DNA from: Streptomyces sp. JHA26 | Lineage (GTDB): Bacteria; Actinomycetota; Actinomycetes; Streptomycetales; Streptomycetaceae | Assembly: GCF_002005565.1 (NCBI RefSeq) | Contig: NZ_BDJC01000034.1 | Coordinates: 1 to 64,000, forward strand | DNA length: 64,000 nucleotides | Direction: 5' to 3' | Part shown: in pieces, positions 51,793 to 59,425 of the stretch | Layout of the letters: each line of letters begins with the position of its first letter | How positions within the stretch are numbered: position 1 is the first letter of the stretch | Position numbers and translations under genes: made by a program | Notes under the pieces: generated by a model | The model's input: the letters and a program-made list of their open reading frames with translations, nothing else | Database searches by the model: none | What the model was told of the DNA's origin: nothing

Positions 51793-52236
51793 TCACGGTG
51801 TCTCCGTGCGGGCCGAGGGGAAGCCGGTGACCCAGTCGGTGATGGTGACGGTGGTGCCCCGGCCGGGGCGGCTGTCGAGGGTGAACTCCTGGACGAGTCG
51901 CCTGGCCCCGCTCAGCCCCAGTCCCAAGCCGCCGCCGGAGGTGTAGCCCTCGGTCATGGCCTGCTCGACGTCGCGGATGCCGGGGCCGGCGTCGACGAAG
52001 GACAGCCGCAGTCCGCGTCCGGCACCGTCCTCCAGCCGTGTCACCTCCAGGTGTCCGCCGCCGCCGTGCACGAGGGTGTTCCGGGCGAGCTCGCTGACCG
52101 CGGTCACCAGCTTCGTCTGCTGCACCAGGCCGTAACCGAGGCTCGCGGCGGCCTGGCGCACGTACTGACGCACCCGGCCCAGGTCCACGTCGGAGCCGAT
52201 GGGCAGTCGGGTCGTCGAGGCGAGTGGGGCACGCAT
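51793..52236 (-). CDS. rsbT: RsbT-like serine/threonine kinase
   Basis: A 147-residue GHKL kinase starting MRAPLASTTRLPIGSDVDLG at ATG 52236. The site GGAAGAGG is at good spacing; GTG 52239, one codon upstream, overlaps the rsbS stop as GTGA. The ATP-binding motifs are LVTAVSELARNTLVHGG (N box), DAGPGIRDVEQAMTEG (G1) and GGGLGLGLSGARRLV (G2). In stressosomes RsbT phosphorylates RsbS and RsbR upon stress, then is released to activate a downstream phosphatase. Gene order R-S-T with overlapping stops and starts is conserved. Confidence 0.92.
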   Translation of the reverse strand: MRAPLASTTRLPIGSDVDLGRVRQYVRQAAASLGYGLVQQTKLVTAVSELARNTLVHGGGGHLEVTRLEDGAGRGLRLSFVDAGPGIRDVEQAMTEGYTSGGGLGLGLSGARRLVQEFTLDSRPGRGTTVTITDWVTGFPSARTETP

Positions 52237-52655
52237 CACGCACCCTCTTCCGGGTGAGCGGGCGGGGCCGGCGAAGGGGACCGGTCCAGCAGGAACAGGG
52301 CCCTGTCGACGTCCAGGGCCGTCTCCAGGCCGGGGAGGACGAGGCCCAGCTCGACGAGGGTGACGGCCACGGCGGGGCGCATGCCGGCCAGGACGGTGCG
52401 CGTGGCCAGCAGGCCGGCGCTCGCCGCGATCTCGGCCAGGACACGGGCGAGGAAGGAGTCGACGATGTCCACTCCGGAGATGTCGATCACGACGCCGCCC
52501 ACCGGCGCCGGGCCGGAGGCGATGCGCCGGGCGATGTCGTGCTGCAGCTGTTCGGCCGCGCTGTCGTGCGGTTCCCTCTGGAGCGTGACCAGCAGCACGT
52601 CTCCCAGGGTGAGCACCGGGACGGACGCCGAAGGCACGGCGAAGAGGTCGGTCAC
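52236..52655 (-). CDS. rsbS: RsbS-like STAS stressosome scaffold
   Basis: A 139-residue single STAS domain starting at GTG 52655 (VTDLFAVPSASVPVLTLGDV), overlapping the rsbR stop as GTGA. The core VVIDISGVDIVDSFLARVLA contains the candidate phosphoserine positions, and TVLAGMRPAVAVTLVELGLV the conserved second half. RsbS forms the stressosome core with RsbR and sequesters RsbT. The C-terminal tail (PSPAPPAHPEEGA) is a disordered extension. Confidence 0.92.
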   Translation of the reverse strand: MTDLFAVPSASVPVLTLGDVLLVTLQREPHDSAAEQLQHDIARRIASGPAPVGGVVIDISGVDIVDSFLARVLAEIAASAGLLATRTVLAGMRPAVAVTLVELGLVLPGLETALDVDRALFLLDRSPSPAPPAHPEEGA

Positions 52656-53548
52656 CGCGGGTCCGCTCCGGAAACCGGGCGCGAGGGGACGACGATGCCC
52701 TGCCGGTTGAGCGCGTAGGCCAGGGCGTCGGCCAGGGTGGCCCGCGTGACGACGGTGCCGAGGTCGATGCCGAGGTGGACGATGGTCTGGGCGATGGCGG
52801 GCCGGATCCCGGAGACGATGCACTCCGCGCCCATCAGACCGGCCGCGGCGACCGTCTTCATCAGGTGCTGGGCGACGAGCGAGTCGACGGTCGGCACACC
52901 GGTGATGTCGAGGATGGCGTACCGGGAGCGCTCGGCGACGATCGCTTCCAGCAGGTTCTCCATGACGACCTGGCTGCGGGCGCTGTCCAGCGTGCCGATC
53001 AGCGGCACGGCGACGATGCCCTCCCACAGCTTGATGACCGGGGTGGCGACCTCCAGCAGCTGCTCTCGCTGACGGGCGATCAGTTCCTCGCCCGCGCTGA
53101 CCGTCGTCTGCACGACCACCAGGCGGAGCGTGCCCATCAGGACCGTCAGCGCCAGCATGCCCGCGTGCGCCCGCTCGCTCGACGGGTCCTCGTACTCGGC
53201 CCGCAGCAGCGCGCCGACCGGCTCGCGCAGGCCGGCGACCTCGTCGGCGATCTGTGACCGGCCGGCTCCGGCCCGGCTGCGGGATGCGGACATCCGGCCG
53301 AGTTGGTCCCGCACGGCGCCGAACCCGGGCGCCCCGGCGTCCTCCAGGCGCCCGGAGCGGGCCACGTCGGCCAGGGCGTCCACCACGGCCTTGCACGCCT
53401 CGACCGCTTCGTCCCTCGAGACGGTGAACACCGTGCGGAACAGCGCGGCGTCGGCCCATCGCTGGGCAATCTGTTCCCGGCGCCGTTCGAGAAAACCGGC
53501 CACGTCCCGCGCCACGTCGAGAGCCTTGTCGTGCTCCGCCATCTGCAT
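52652..53548 (-). CDS. rsbR: RsbR-like stressosome sensor
   Basis: A 298-residue protein starting MQMAEHDKALDVARDVAGFL at ATG 53548 with CAGGGAGACG upstream. Residues 10-160 are an RsbRD-type N-terminal helical sensor domain (ERRREQIAQRWADAALFRTV, then RSGRLEDAGAPGFGAVRDQL). Residues 180-290 form a STAS domain with YAILDITGVPTVDSLVAQHL, which carries the conserved phosphothreonine region, and CIVSGIRPAIAQTIVHLGID. It is the variable input subunit of the stressosome. The N-terminus has no globin or PAS domain, so the signal is not obvious. Confidence 0.92.
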   Translation of the reverse strand: MQMAEHDKALDVARDVAGFLERRREQIAQRWADAALFRTVFTVSRDEAVEACKAVVDALADVARSGRLEDAGAPGFGAVRDQLGRMSASRSRAGAGRSQIADEVAGLREPVGALLRAEYEDPSSERAHAGMLALTVLMGTLRLVVVQTTVSAGEELIARQREQLLEVATPVIKLWEGIVAVPLIGTLDSARSQVVMENLLEAIVAERSRYAILDITGVPTVDSLVAQHLMKTVAAAGLMGAECIVSGIRPAIAQTIVHLGIDLGTVVTRATLADALAYALNRQGIVVPSRPVSGADPR

Positions 53549-53593
53549 CGTCTCCCTGCTGGGTCCCACGGCCGGCCGTACGGCGGGCCGTGC

Positions 53594-53615
53594 GGCAATT
53601 ATTGCCTCATGGCAA
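53594..53615. promoter_or_regulatory. Overlapping inverted repeats upstream of rsbR
   Basis: GGCAA-TTA-TTGCC (53594-53606) and TTGCC-TCAT-GGCAA (53602-53615) overlap by the TTGCC half-site. They lie 46-67 bases upstream of the rsbR start. TTGCC-N4-GGCAA recurs, imperfectly, near 55592-55622, so this is a good candidate for a shared regulator, perhaps one of the two MarR proteins. Confidence 0.7.
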
Positions 53616-53676
53616 ATAACGGCGTGCCGGAGTGTGGCGGCCTACACGCGATCGTCACGTCCCGGCGACCCGGCCG

Positions 53677-54849
53677 TCAGCCGGCCGGCGGCCGTCCGTG
53701 CCAGTCCAGGCACACGACCAGCGCGTCGTCGTCCGGTACGGCCTCGCCGCGGTGGCCGGTCAGCTCCCGCAGGATCGCGCGCGGCACCTCCGCGGCGGGC
53801 AGCAGACGGGTCGAGTGGATGGCCCGCGCGAGGGCCGCGTCCCCGTACTCCTCCCCCTTGGGGGACGCCACCGCGTGCACGCCGTCACTGACGAAGACGA
53901 GCCGGTCACCGGGCTCGACGTCGAAGTCCTGCGCCACGTAGTCGGTCTCCTCGAACATGCCCAGCGGCAGCTGGGCGTCGAAGGAGACGCGCTCCACGGT
54001 GCCGCCCCGCAGTCGCAGCAGCTGCGGGGAGCCCGCGTCCACGACGCTCGCCCGGCCGGCGGCCAGGTCGAAGTCGAACATGAGGACCGACAGGTAGCAG
54101 CGTCCCCGGTAGTGGGCGTAGACGGCCTGATCGGCCAGGGCCGCCTGATCGGCGATGGAGATGCCGGCGCGCCGGGCGTTGCGCAGGGCGTTGATGGCCA
54201 GGTTCGTCAGCAGGGACGCCTCTATGCCCTCGCCCATGCCGTTGGTCACATACAGCATCAGGTGGTCGGCGGTGGCGGACCAGTCGAAGTTGTCGCCGAA
54301 GATGGCGTAGGCGGGCTCCAGCTGGGCCGCCAGCTCGTACTCGGGGCGGGAACAGGAGCGTCCGGGCAGCAGCTGCCACTGCATCTCTGCGGCCAGGGTC
54401 AGCCGGTCCTTGCGGCGCGCCTGCAGGTACAGGTCCGTGTCGCGTTCCGCCACCGCCACCTCGTGCCCCAGCACCTCGGCGATCTCGGCGAGTTCGGACT
54501 CCCACCGCCGCGCGGCACCGGCCTCGGGCAGGGTGAGGGACAGCACGCCCAACCGGTCGCCGCGCACGCTGACCGGCAGGTGCAGGCGTGCCCGACCGTC
54601 CCGGGTCTCCTCGCAGTACGGCTCCTGCGAGCCGAAGGCCCGGCCCGCCGGGCTGTTGTGCACCGACACCGGCTCCAGGATGTGCGGCAGTACGGAGACC
54701 GGCTGCAGCACGGTCAGGCCGTAGTCGGCCATGAAGAGCTCGACGTCCTCCGCGCCGTACTGGTCGACCAGTACGGCACGGATGGCGTCGAGCAACTCGT
54801 GGGGAGCCGCTGTGCGCAGAGCACGTTCAGCGGCCACAAATCTGTTCAT
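53677..54849 (-). CDS. PP2C-like phosphatase with GAF-like domain
   Basis: A 390-residue protein starting MNRFVAAERALRTAAPHELL at ATG 54849. The first 140 residues look GAF-like (LFMADYGLTVLQPVSVLPHI, then RLHLPVSVRGDRLGVLSLTL). The rest is an RsbU/SpoIIE-type PP2C domain: AAEMQWQLLPGRSCSRPEYE, FGDNFDWSATADHLMLYV, GDRLVFVSDGVHAVASP and PDDDALVVCLDW. A metal-site position that is usually GDVMGHG reads TNGMGEG, so an Asp is Asn here. It may be the phosphatase switched on by released RsbT, or one that resets RsbR/RsbS. It is divergent from a MarR gene. Confidence 0.88.
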   Translation of the reverse strand: MNRFVAAERALRTAAPHELLDAIRAVLVDQYGAEDVELFMADYGLTVLQPVSVLPHILEPVSVHNSPAGRAFGSQEPYCEETRDGRARLHLPVSVRGDRLGVLSLTLPEAGAARRWESELAEIAEVLGHEVAVAERDTDLYLQARRKDRLTLAAEMQWQLLPGRSCSRPEYELAAQLEPAYAIFGDNFDWSATADHLMLYVTNGMGEGIEASLLTNLAINALRNARRAGISIADQAALADQAVYAHYRGRCYLSVLMFDFDLAAGRASVVDAGSPQLLRLRGGTVERVSFDAQLPLGMFEETDYVAQDFDVEPGDRLVFVSDGVHAVASPKGEEYGDAALARAIHSTRLLPAAEVPRAILRELTGHRGEAVPDDDALVVCLDWHGRPPAG

Positions 54850-54988
54850 GACGGTAGATACACCAATCTTTCGCCGGACGACGGACGCGCTCCGCTCACG
54901 GAGCCACGTCGGTCGCTCCGAGTCATCTGTGACCAGCGCGTGCGCCTAGTACGCTGGCAGGCACCCCAGTGCCTGCGAGAGTGTGATC

Positions 54989-55471
54989 GTGACTGCCTTC
55001 CGCCGCCGCCCGGAGTCCGACGAGGTCGCTCGTGTGACCACCACGGCCGCCGAGCTGCTGGAAGTCGTGTGGGGCCGGGCTTCCACGGCGCCCACCTCCG
55101 CGTCCCAGCTGCGCGTGCTGCATATCCTCGAGCACCACGACGGCATCAACCTGCGCACCCTCGCCGAGTCCCTCGCCTCCACGCCACCGTCCACCAGCAG
55201 GCTGTGCGACCGGCTGCACGCGGCGGGACTCGTCGAGCGGGTGGCGAGCCCGGAGGACCGGCGCGAGGTGCGGCTGCACCTCAGCGGCCGGGGCCGCGCG
55301 TTCCTCGCCGACCTGCGCGCCCGCAGGGAGAGGGAGTTGCGCAAGGTGCTGGCGGACATGCCCGCCGGCAAGCGGGTCGCCCTGCTGGAGGGGCTGGAGG
55401 CGTTCTGCGCCGCCGCGGCCGCGCAGACACACGAGGACGGCGTCTCGGACTCCGGCAGCCGGACCGCCTGA
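54989..55471 (+). CDS. MarR family regulator, paralogue of 51233
   Basis: A 160-residue regulator starting at GTG 54989 (VTAFRRRPESDEVARVTTTA); GTG 54983 is two codons upstream. The winged helix is SASQLRVLHILEHHDGINLR, TLAESLASTPPSTSRLCDRL, HAAGLVERVASPEDRREVRL and HLSGRGRAFLADL. It shares the SRLCDR...AAGLxERV...RREVxLxLxGxGR pattern with the gene at 51233. It is divergent from the PP2C-like gene, with a 139-bp gap holding the AT-rich ATGACGGTAGATACACCAAT. It probably regulates this phosphatase. Confidence 0.87.
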   Translation: MTAFRRRPESDEVARVTTTAAELLEVVWGRASTAPTSASQLRVLHILEHHDGINLRTLAESLASTPPSTSRLCDRLHAAGLVERVASPEDRREVRLHLSGRGRAFLADLRARRERELRKVLADMPAGKRVALLEGLEAFCAAAAAQTHEDGVSDSGSRTA

Positions 55472-55591
55472 ACCGCCGTTCGCGGCACCGGGGTCACCGC
55501 CACCCTCGGGCGATCGTGACCAGCACACGGAGCGGTCTCCGTCCACCGGAGCATTCCTGATCCTTCCCCGCGGTCCGACACGGCCACTCTG

Positions 55592-55622
55592 TTGCCTTAC
55601 GGCCACTGTTGTCAAACGGCAA
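55592..55622. promoter_or_regulatory. Two TTGCC-N4-GGCAA-like sites in tandem
   Basis: TTGCCTTACGGCCA (55592-55605) and TTGTCAAACGGCAA (55609-55622) each match the palindrome TTGCC-N4-GGCAA with one change. They are spaced 17 bases apart, start to start. A lone GGCAA follows at 55634. The sites stand in the otherwise gene-free 55472-55814 interval, upstream of the lipoprotein gene at 55815, so they may control it. Confidence 0.6.
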
Positions 55623-55814
55623 CTATGCTGCTCGGCAACCCTTTCCGTGGCTCGATTACCCCCTGAAGCGGTTTTTCTGCACCGATTGTGCGGAGATATC
55701 GAAAACGAGCCAACCTCTGTCCCCCGGGCGTGTTCGTGATCGCGGCGGGCACTCGCGGCGGCAGCCGACGACATTTCCGGCACGGTCGGCCACCGTGAGG
55801 AGAGAGGAACACGC

Positions 55815-56678
55815 ATGGGCAGCAAGGGGATGAAGGCGGGCGCGATCGCGACGGCCGTCGTCATGGGGGGCGTCGCCTTGACGGGCTGCGGGGGCGACAG
55901 CGAACCGGAGGCCGGCGGGACCACCGCCGCGGCGAGCGCGAGCAGCTCCGCCGGAGCCAGGGAGCAGGGCACCACGGCCGTCCGCGACGCCTACGACAGG
56001 ACGGCCGAGGCCGAGACGGCGAAGCTGACGATCAAGGTGAAGGCCGACGCGAACGGCAGGTCGGTCACCGCCGACGGCCGGGGCGCCCTCGACCTGGCCG
56101 AGGGCGACAGCACCATGACCATCACCGCCGAGGGCCGGAGCGTCGAGCAGCGCGTGGTCGACCAGGTCCTCTACCAGAAGGTCCCCGGCCAGGAAGCCGG
56201 CGGCAAGCCCTGGACCAGGATCGACCTGAAGCGGGTGGCCGGTCAGCAGGGCGTGGACCCGCAGCAGATCGGCGACCCCGCCCAGTCCGCCGCCTACGCC
56301 AGGGCGATCACCGACAAGGACGTCTCCGAGGTCGGCACCGAGAAGATCGACGGCGTCGACACCACCCACTACAAGGTCTCGATCGACGTCGCGAAGCTTC
56401 CCGGCGGCGCCCGGCTCGGCAAGCAGATCGGCCCGACGCTGCCCATGCGGATCTGGCTCGACGACGAGGGCCGCATCCGTCGTCAGCAGATCGACATGAC
56501 GCTCGAGGCGCCCGCCTCCGCCCGGCCGGAGGGCGGTGCCGCGCCCCAGCGGGTGAAGGTCAGCACGCTGATGGAGTTCTCCGACTTCGGCACGGAGGTC
56601 GACGCCGAGGCCCCGCCGGCCGGCCAGGTGACCGACGTGACGGACCGGGTGGCGCAGGGCGGCCGGACGCGGACCTGA
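55815..56678 (+). CDS. LolA-like lipoprotein (LppX/LprG type)
   Basis: A 287-residue protein starting MGSKGMKAGAIATAVVMGGV at ATG 55815 after GAGGAGAGAGG. The lipobox ALTGCG near residue 22-25 makes it a lipoprotein. A Ser/Ala-rich linker precedes a beta-rich domain with STMTITAEGRSVEQRVVDQV, LYQKVPG, KIDGVDTTHYKVSIDVAKLP and LPMRIWLDDEGRIRRQQIDM. The last is the hallmark of the LppX/LprAFG group, which binds and moves lipids or lipoproteins. It stands next to stressosome genes and may be a target of the repeats at 55592. Confidence 0.8.
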   Translation: MGSKGMKAGAIATAVVMGGVALTGCGGDSEPEAGGTTAAASASSSAGAREQGTTAVRDAYDRTAEAETAKLTIKVKADANGRSVTADGRGALDLAEGDSTMTITAEGRSVEQRVVDQVLYQKVPGQEAGGKPWTRIDLKRVAGQQGVDPQQIGDPAQSAAYARAITDKDVSEVGTEKIDGVDTTHYKVSIDVAKLPGGARLGKQIGPTLPMRIWLDDEGRIRRQQIDMTLEAPASARPEGGAAPQRVKVSTLMEFSDFGTEVDAEAPPAGQVTDVTDRVAQGGRTRT

Positions 56679-56717
56679 GCGTTCGGGGAGGCCGGGGCCG
56701 ACTGCTGCGAGCTCCTG

Positions 56718-57248
56718 TCAACCGGCCCGCTCCGCCAGTTCCTTGATGCCGCGCAGCGTGCCCTCCATCCCGGCGCGGAGCTCCTCCAGGCGGAGGGCGA
56801 TGATCTCCTCCTTCCGGTCCGGTCGGCGCTCGACGGCGAGCGTGACGCCGTTGCGTCCCGGCCCGAGGACGGCTGTCTGACTCAGCCGGGTGCCGTCGCC
56901 GTCGGCGCCGAGTTCGTAGCACCAGGAGGCCAGCGCCTTGGCGGGGTCGCGTGCCGGTTCCCCGAAGCGGCCGTCCTCGTCCAGGACGGCCCAGGCGAAC
57001 ACCCGGTGCTCCTCCAGCCTCACCACCTGGGAGACGGTGCGCCACCGCCCCAGCAGACGGTGGCTGTTGTGTCCCTCGAAGCGCGCGCCGACCGCGGGAC
57101 GCGGCGCGCCGTCGAGCCAGGCCACCCGCTGGAGCTCCGGGCTGAGCCGGGCCGGCAGGTGGATGTCGGTCACCAGGTCCCAGACGCGCGGCACGGCCGC
57201 CCGGACCCTCGTCTCGCACCGCACCCGTGGAAGCTCCGCAGAACCCAT
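56718..57248 (-). CDS. SRPBCC family protein
   Basis: A 176-residue START/Bet v1-like protein starting MGSAELPRVRCETRVRAAVP at ATG 57248, after GACGGAGGGGACG. Conserved SRPBCC parts: VWDLVTDIHLPARLSPELQR, ARFEGHNSHRLLGRWRTVSQ, VFAWAVLDEDGR, SWCYELGADGDGTRLSQTAV and MEGTLRGIKELAERA. The fold forms a deep ligand pocket; the ligand is unknown. It is divergent from the phospholipase-D-like gene at 57420. Confidence 0.85.
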   Translation of the reverse strand: MGSAELPRVRCETRVRAAVPRVWDLVTDIHLPARLSPELQRVAWLDGAPRPAVGARFEGHNSHRLLGRWRTVSQVVRLEEHRVFAWAVLDEDGRFGEPARDPAKALASWCYELGADGDGTRLSQTAVLGPGRNGVTLAVERRPDRKEEIIALRLEELRAGMEGTLRGIKELAERAG

Positions 57249-57419
57249 GCCGTCCCCTCCGTCTCGGCCGGACGCCCCCGGCGCCCGCGGCAACCCGAGC
57301 TCGCAGGCTAGCCGAGGCCCCCCTCCGTGAGGCCGGTGGCCAGGGGTCTGAGGGGCGGATTAAGCTTCCGGGGCCCCGGCAGCACGAGGACGGCCGCGGC
57401 ACAGGCAGGTGGAGGACCG

Positions 57420-58637
57420 ATGCCAGAGCAGGCTTCAGCGCCCGGGCGCACGACCACGACGGAACGGCGGGACGACGCCGGACCGGCCGGCGTCCAGCGC
57501 TTGCGGCGCCGTCTGGAGCGGCTCATCGGCGTGGCCGCCACCGAGGGGAACGAACTCACCGCCCTGCGCAACGGCGACGAGATCTTCCCGGCCATGCTGG
57601 AGGCGATCCGGTCGGCGCGGCACACGATCGACATGATGACGTTCGTGTACTGGCGGGGCACCATCGCCCACGACTTCGCCGCCGCCCTCGCGGAACGCGC
57701 CCGGGCCGGGGTCCGGGTGCGGCTGCTGCTGGACGGGTTCGGCGCCAAGGAGATCGAGCGGGAACTGCTCGACGCCATGGACGCCGCCGGTGTGCAGGTG
57801 GCCTGGTTCCGCAAGCCGCTGTGGCTGTCGCCGTTCAAGCAGAACCACCGCTGCCACCGCAAGGCGCTGGTGGTCGACGAGCACACGGCGTTCACCGGCG
57901 GCGTCGGTATCGCACAGGAGTGGTGCGGCGACGCCCGCAACCCGGACGAGTGGCGCGACACGCACGTCAAGGTGCGCGGTCCGGCCGTGGACGGCATAGC
58001 CGCGGCGTTCGCCCAGAACTGGGCGGAGTGCCACGACGACCTCTACGACGACCGGGACCGCTTCACCGAGCACGCCCAGCCCGGTTCCTCCGTCGTCCAG
58101 GTGGTGCGCGGTTCGGCCAGCTTCGGCTGGCAGGACATGCAGACCCTGATCCGGGTCATGCTCACCTCCGCCGAACACCGCTTCCGCCTGGCCACCGCCT
58201 ACTTCGCCCCCGACACCTACTTCATCGACCTGCTCTGCGCGACCGCGCGGCGCGGGGTGACGGTGGAGATCCTCCTGCCCGGCCCGCACACCGACCAGCG
58301 CGCCTGCCAACTGGCCGGCCAGTACCACTACGCACGGCTGCTGGACGCGGGGGTGTCGATCCGCCAGTACCAGCCGACCATGATGCACGCCAAGATCGTC
58401 ACGGTGGACGGCGTGGCCTCGCTGATCGGTTCCACCAACTTCAACCGGCGGTCCATGGACCACGACGAGGAGGTCATGCTCGCCGTCCTCGACGAGGAGT
58501 TCACCGCCGGTCTCGACCGGGACTACGACGCGGACGTCGAGCGCAGCGTCGCGATCGACCGGTCCCGCTGGCGGCGGCGGCACGCCTGGCAGCGGGTGCG
58601 GGAAACCGCCGTGCTGCCCATCCGTCGGTTCCTGTAG
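57420..58637 (+). CDS. Phospholipase D-like, cardiolipin-synthase-type protein
   Basis: A 405-residue protein starting MPEQASAPGRTTTTERRDDA at ATG 57420. Two HKD motifs are complete: HRCHRKALVVDEHTAFTGG (HxK-x4-D) near residues 140-155 and TMMHAKIVTVDGVASLIGST near 320-335. DMMTFVYWRGTIAHDFAAAL and SSVVQVVRGSASFGW fit the cardiolipin synthase B (ClsB) type. There is no N-terminal membrane segment, unlike ClsA. It would join phospholipids or cleave phosphodiesters. Confidence 0.88.
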   Translation: MPEQASAPGRTTTTERRDDAGPAGVQRLRRRLERLIGVAATEGNELTALRNGDEIFPAMLEAIRSARHTIDMMTFVYWRGTIAHDFAAALAERARAGVRVRLLLDGFGAKEIERELLDAMDAAGVQVAWFRKPLWLSPFKQNHRCHRKALVVDEHTAFTGGVGIAQEWCGDARNPDEWRDTHVKVRGPAVDGIAAAFAQNWAECHDDLYDDRDRFTEHAQPGSSVVQVVRGSASFGWQDMQTLIRVMLTSAEHRFRLATAYFAPDTYFIDLLCATARRGVTVEILLPGPHTDQRACQLAGQYHYARLLDAGVSIRQYQPTMMHAKIVTVDGVASLIGSTNFNRRSMDHDEEVMLAVLDEEFTAGLDRDYDADVERSVAIDRSRWRRRHAWQRVRETAVLPIRRFL

Positions 58638-58687
58638 GCGCCCGGGCTCGGCTTGTCCGCGCCCGGGCACCGCACTACGTTGCCGGC

Positions 58688-59344
58688 GTGGATCTCTTCT
58701 CCCGCTCCTGGACGGCGCTGCGCGCCGCTGTCGCCGGACTCCCGGACGAGGACTTCGCGAAGCCGTCGGGCTGCGCCGACTGGCTCGTCCGGGACCTCGT
58801 GTGCCATCTGGTCGTCGACGCGCAGGACGTCCTGATCACCCTCGTCACCCCCGCCGAGGCGGAACCGACCGTCGACGCGGTGTCCTACTGGAAGGTCGGG
58901 GACCGGCCGCCGACCGGTGAGGATCCCCTCGACGCGCTGACCGTCCGGCTGGCCGCCGCGTACGAGGATCCGCGACTGCTCGCGTTCCACCTCGACGACG
59001 TCGGTTCCGCCGCGGGCCGCGCCGCCGAACTCGCCGACCCCGGCGCCCGGGTGGGCACCCGGGGCGAGGTCCTCACCGCGGGCGACTACCTCACCGCGTA
59101 CGTCCTGGAGTGGACCCTGCACCACCTCGACCTGATCGCGCACCTCCCGGATGCGGCGGGACCGCCGGCACAGGCCCTGGCCCACTCCCGCGCGTCGCTG
59201 GAGAAGATCGCCGGCACCGCGTTCCCGGCGTCGTTCACCGACACGGACGCGCTGCTCGTCGGCACCGGCCGCCGGGCGCCGACCGGCGCGGAGGAGGCCT
59301 CGCTCGGCGGGCTCGCCGCGCGCCTGCCGTTCGTGCTCGGCTGA
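58688..59344 (+). CDS. Mycothiol-dependent maleylpyruvate isomerase-like protein
   Basis: A 218-residue protein starting at GTG 58688 (VDLFSRSWTALRAAVAGLPD). It has the MDMPI N-terminal/DinB four-helix pattern: FAKPSGCADWLVRDLVCHLV with the first metal histidine, then YVLEWTLHHLDLIAHLPDAA with the second His/Glu set. The typical C-terminal part is short. Such actinobacterial enzymes use mycothiol as cofactor for ring-opened or detoxification substrates. It follows the phospholipase gene by 50 bases. Confidence 0.82.
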   Translation: MDLFSRSWTALRAAVAGLPDEDFAKPSGCADWLVRDLVCHLVVDAQDVLITLVTPAEAEPTVDAVSYWKVGDRPPTGEDPLDALTVRLAAAYEDPRLLAFHLDDVGSAAGRAAELADPGARVGTRGEVLTAGDYLTAYVLEWTLHHLDLIAHLPDAAGPPAQALAHSRASLEKIAGTAFPASFTDTDALLVGTGRRAPTGAEEASLGGLAARLPFVLG

Positions 59345-59425
59345 CACCGGCCGGGCTCGGGGCGCAGGGACGGGATTGACCCTCGACCTGGTCAAGGGCC
59401 CAGAGTCAGCGGCGTGGAGAACGAG

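Noticed and set aside
53677..54849. Calling the phosphatase RsbX or RsbU by name
   Set aside because: The PP2C core is clear, but neither the RsbT-binding N-terminal domain of RsbU nor the short RsbX form is visible, so no symbol was given.
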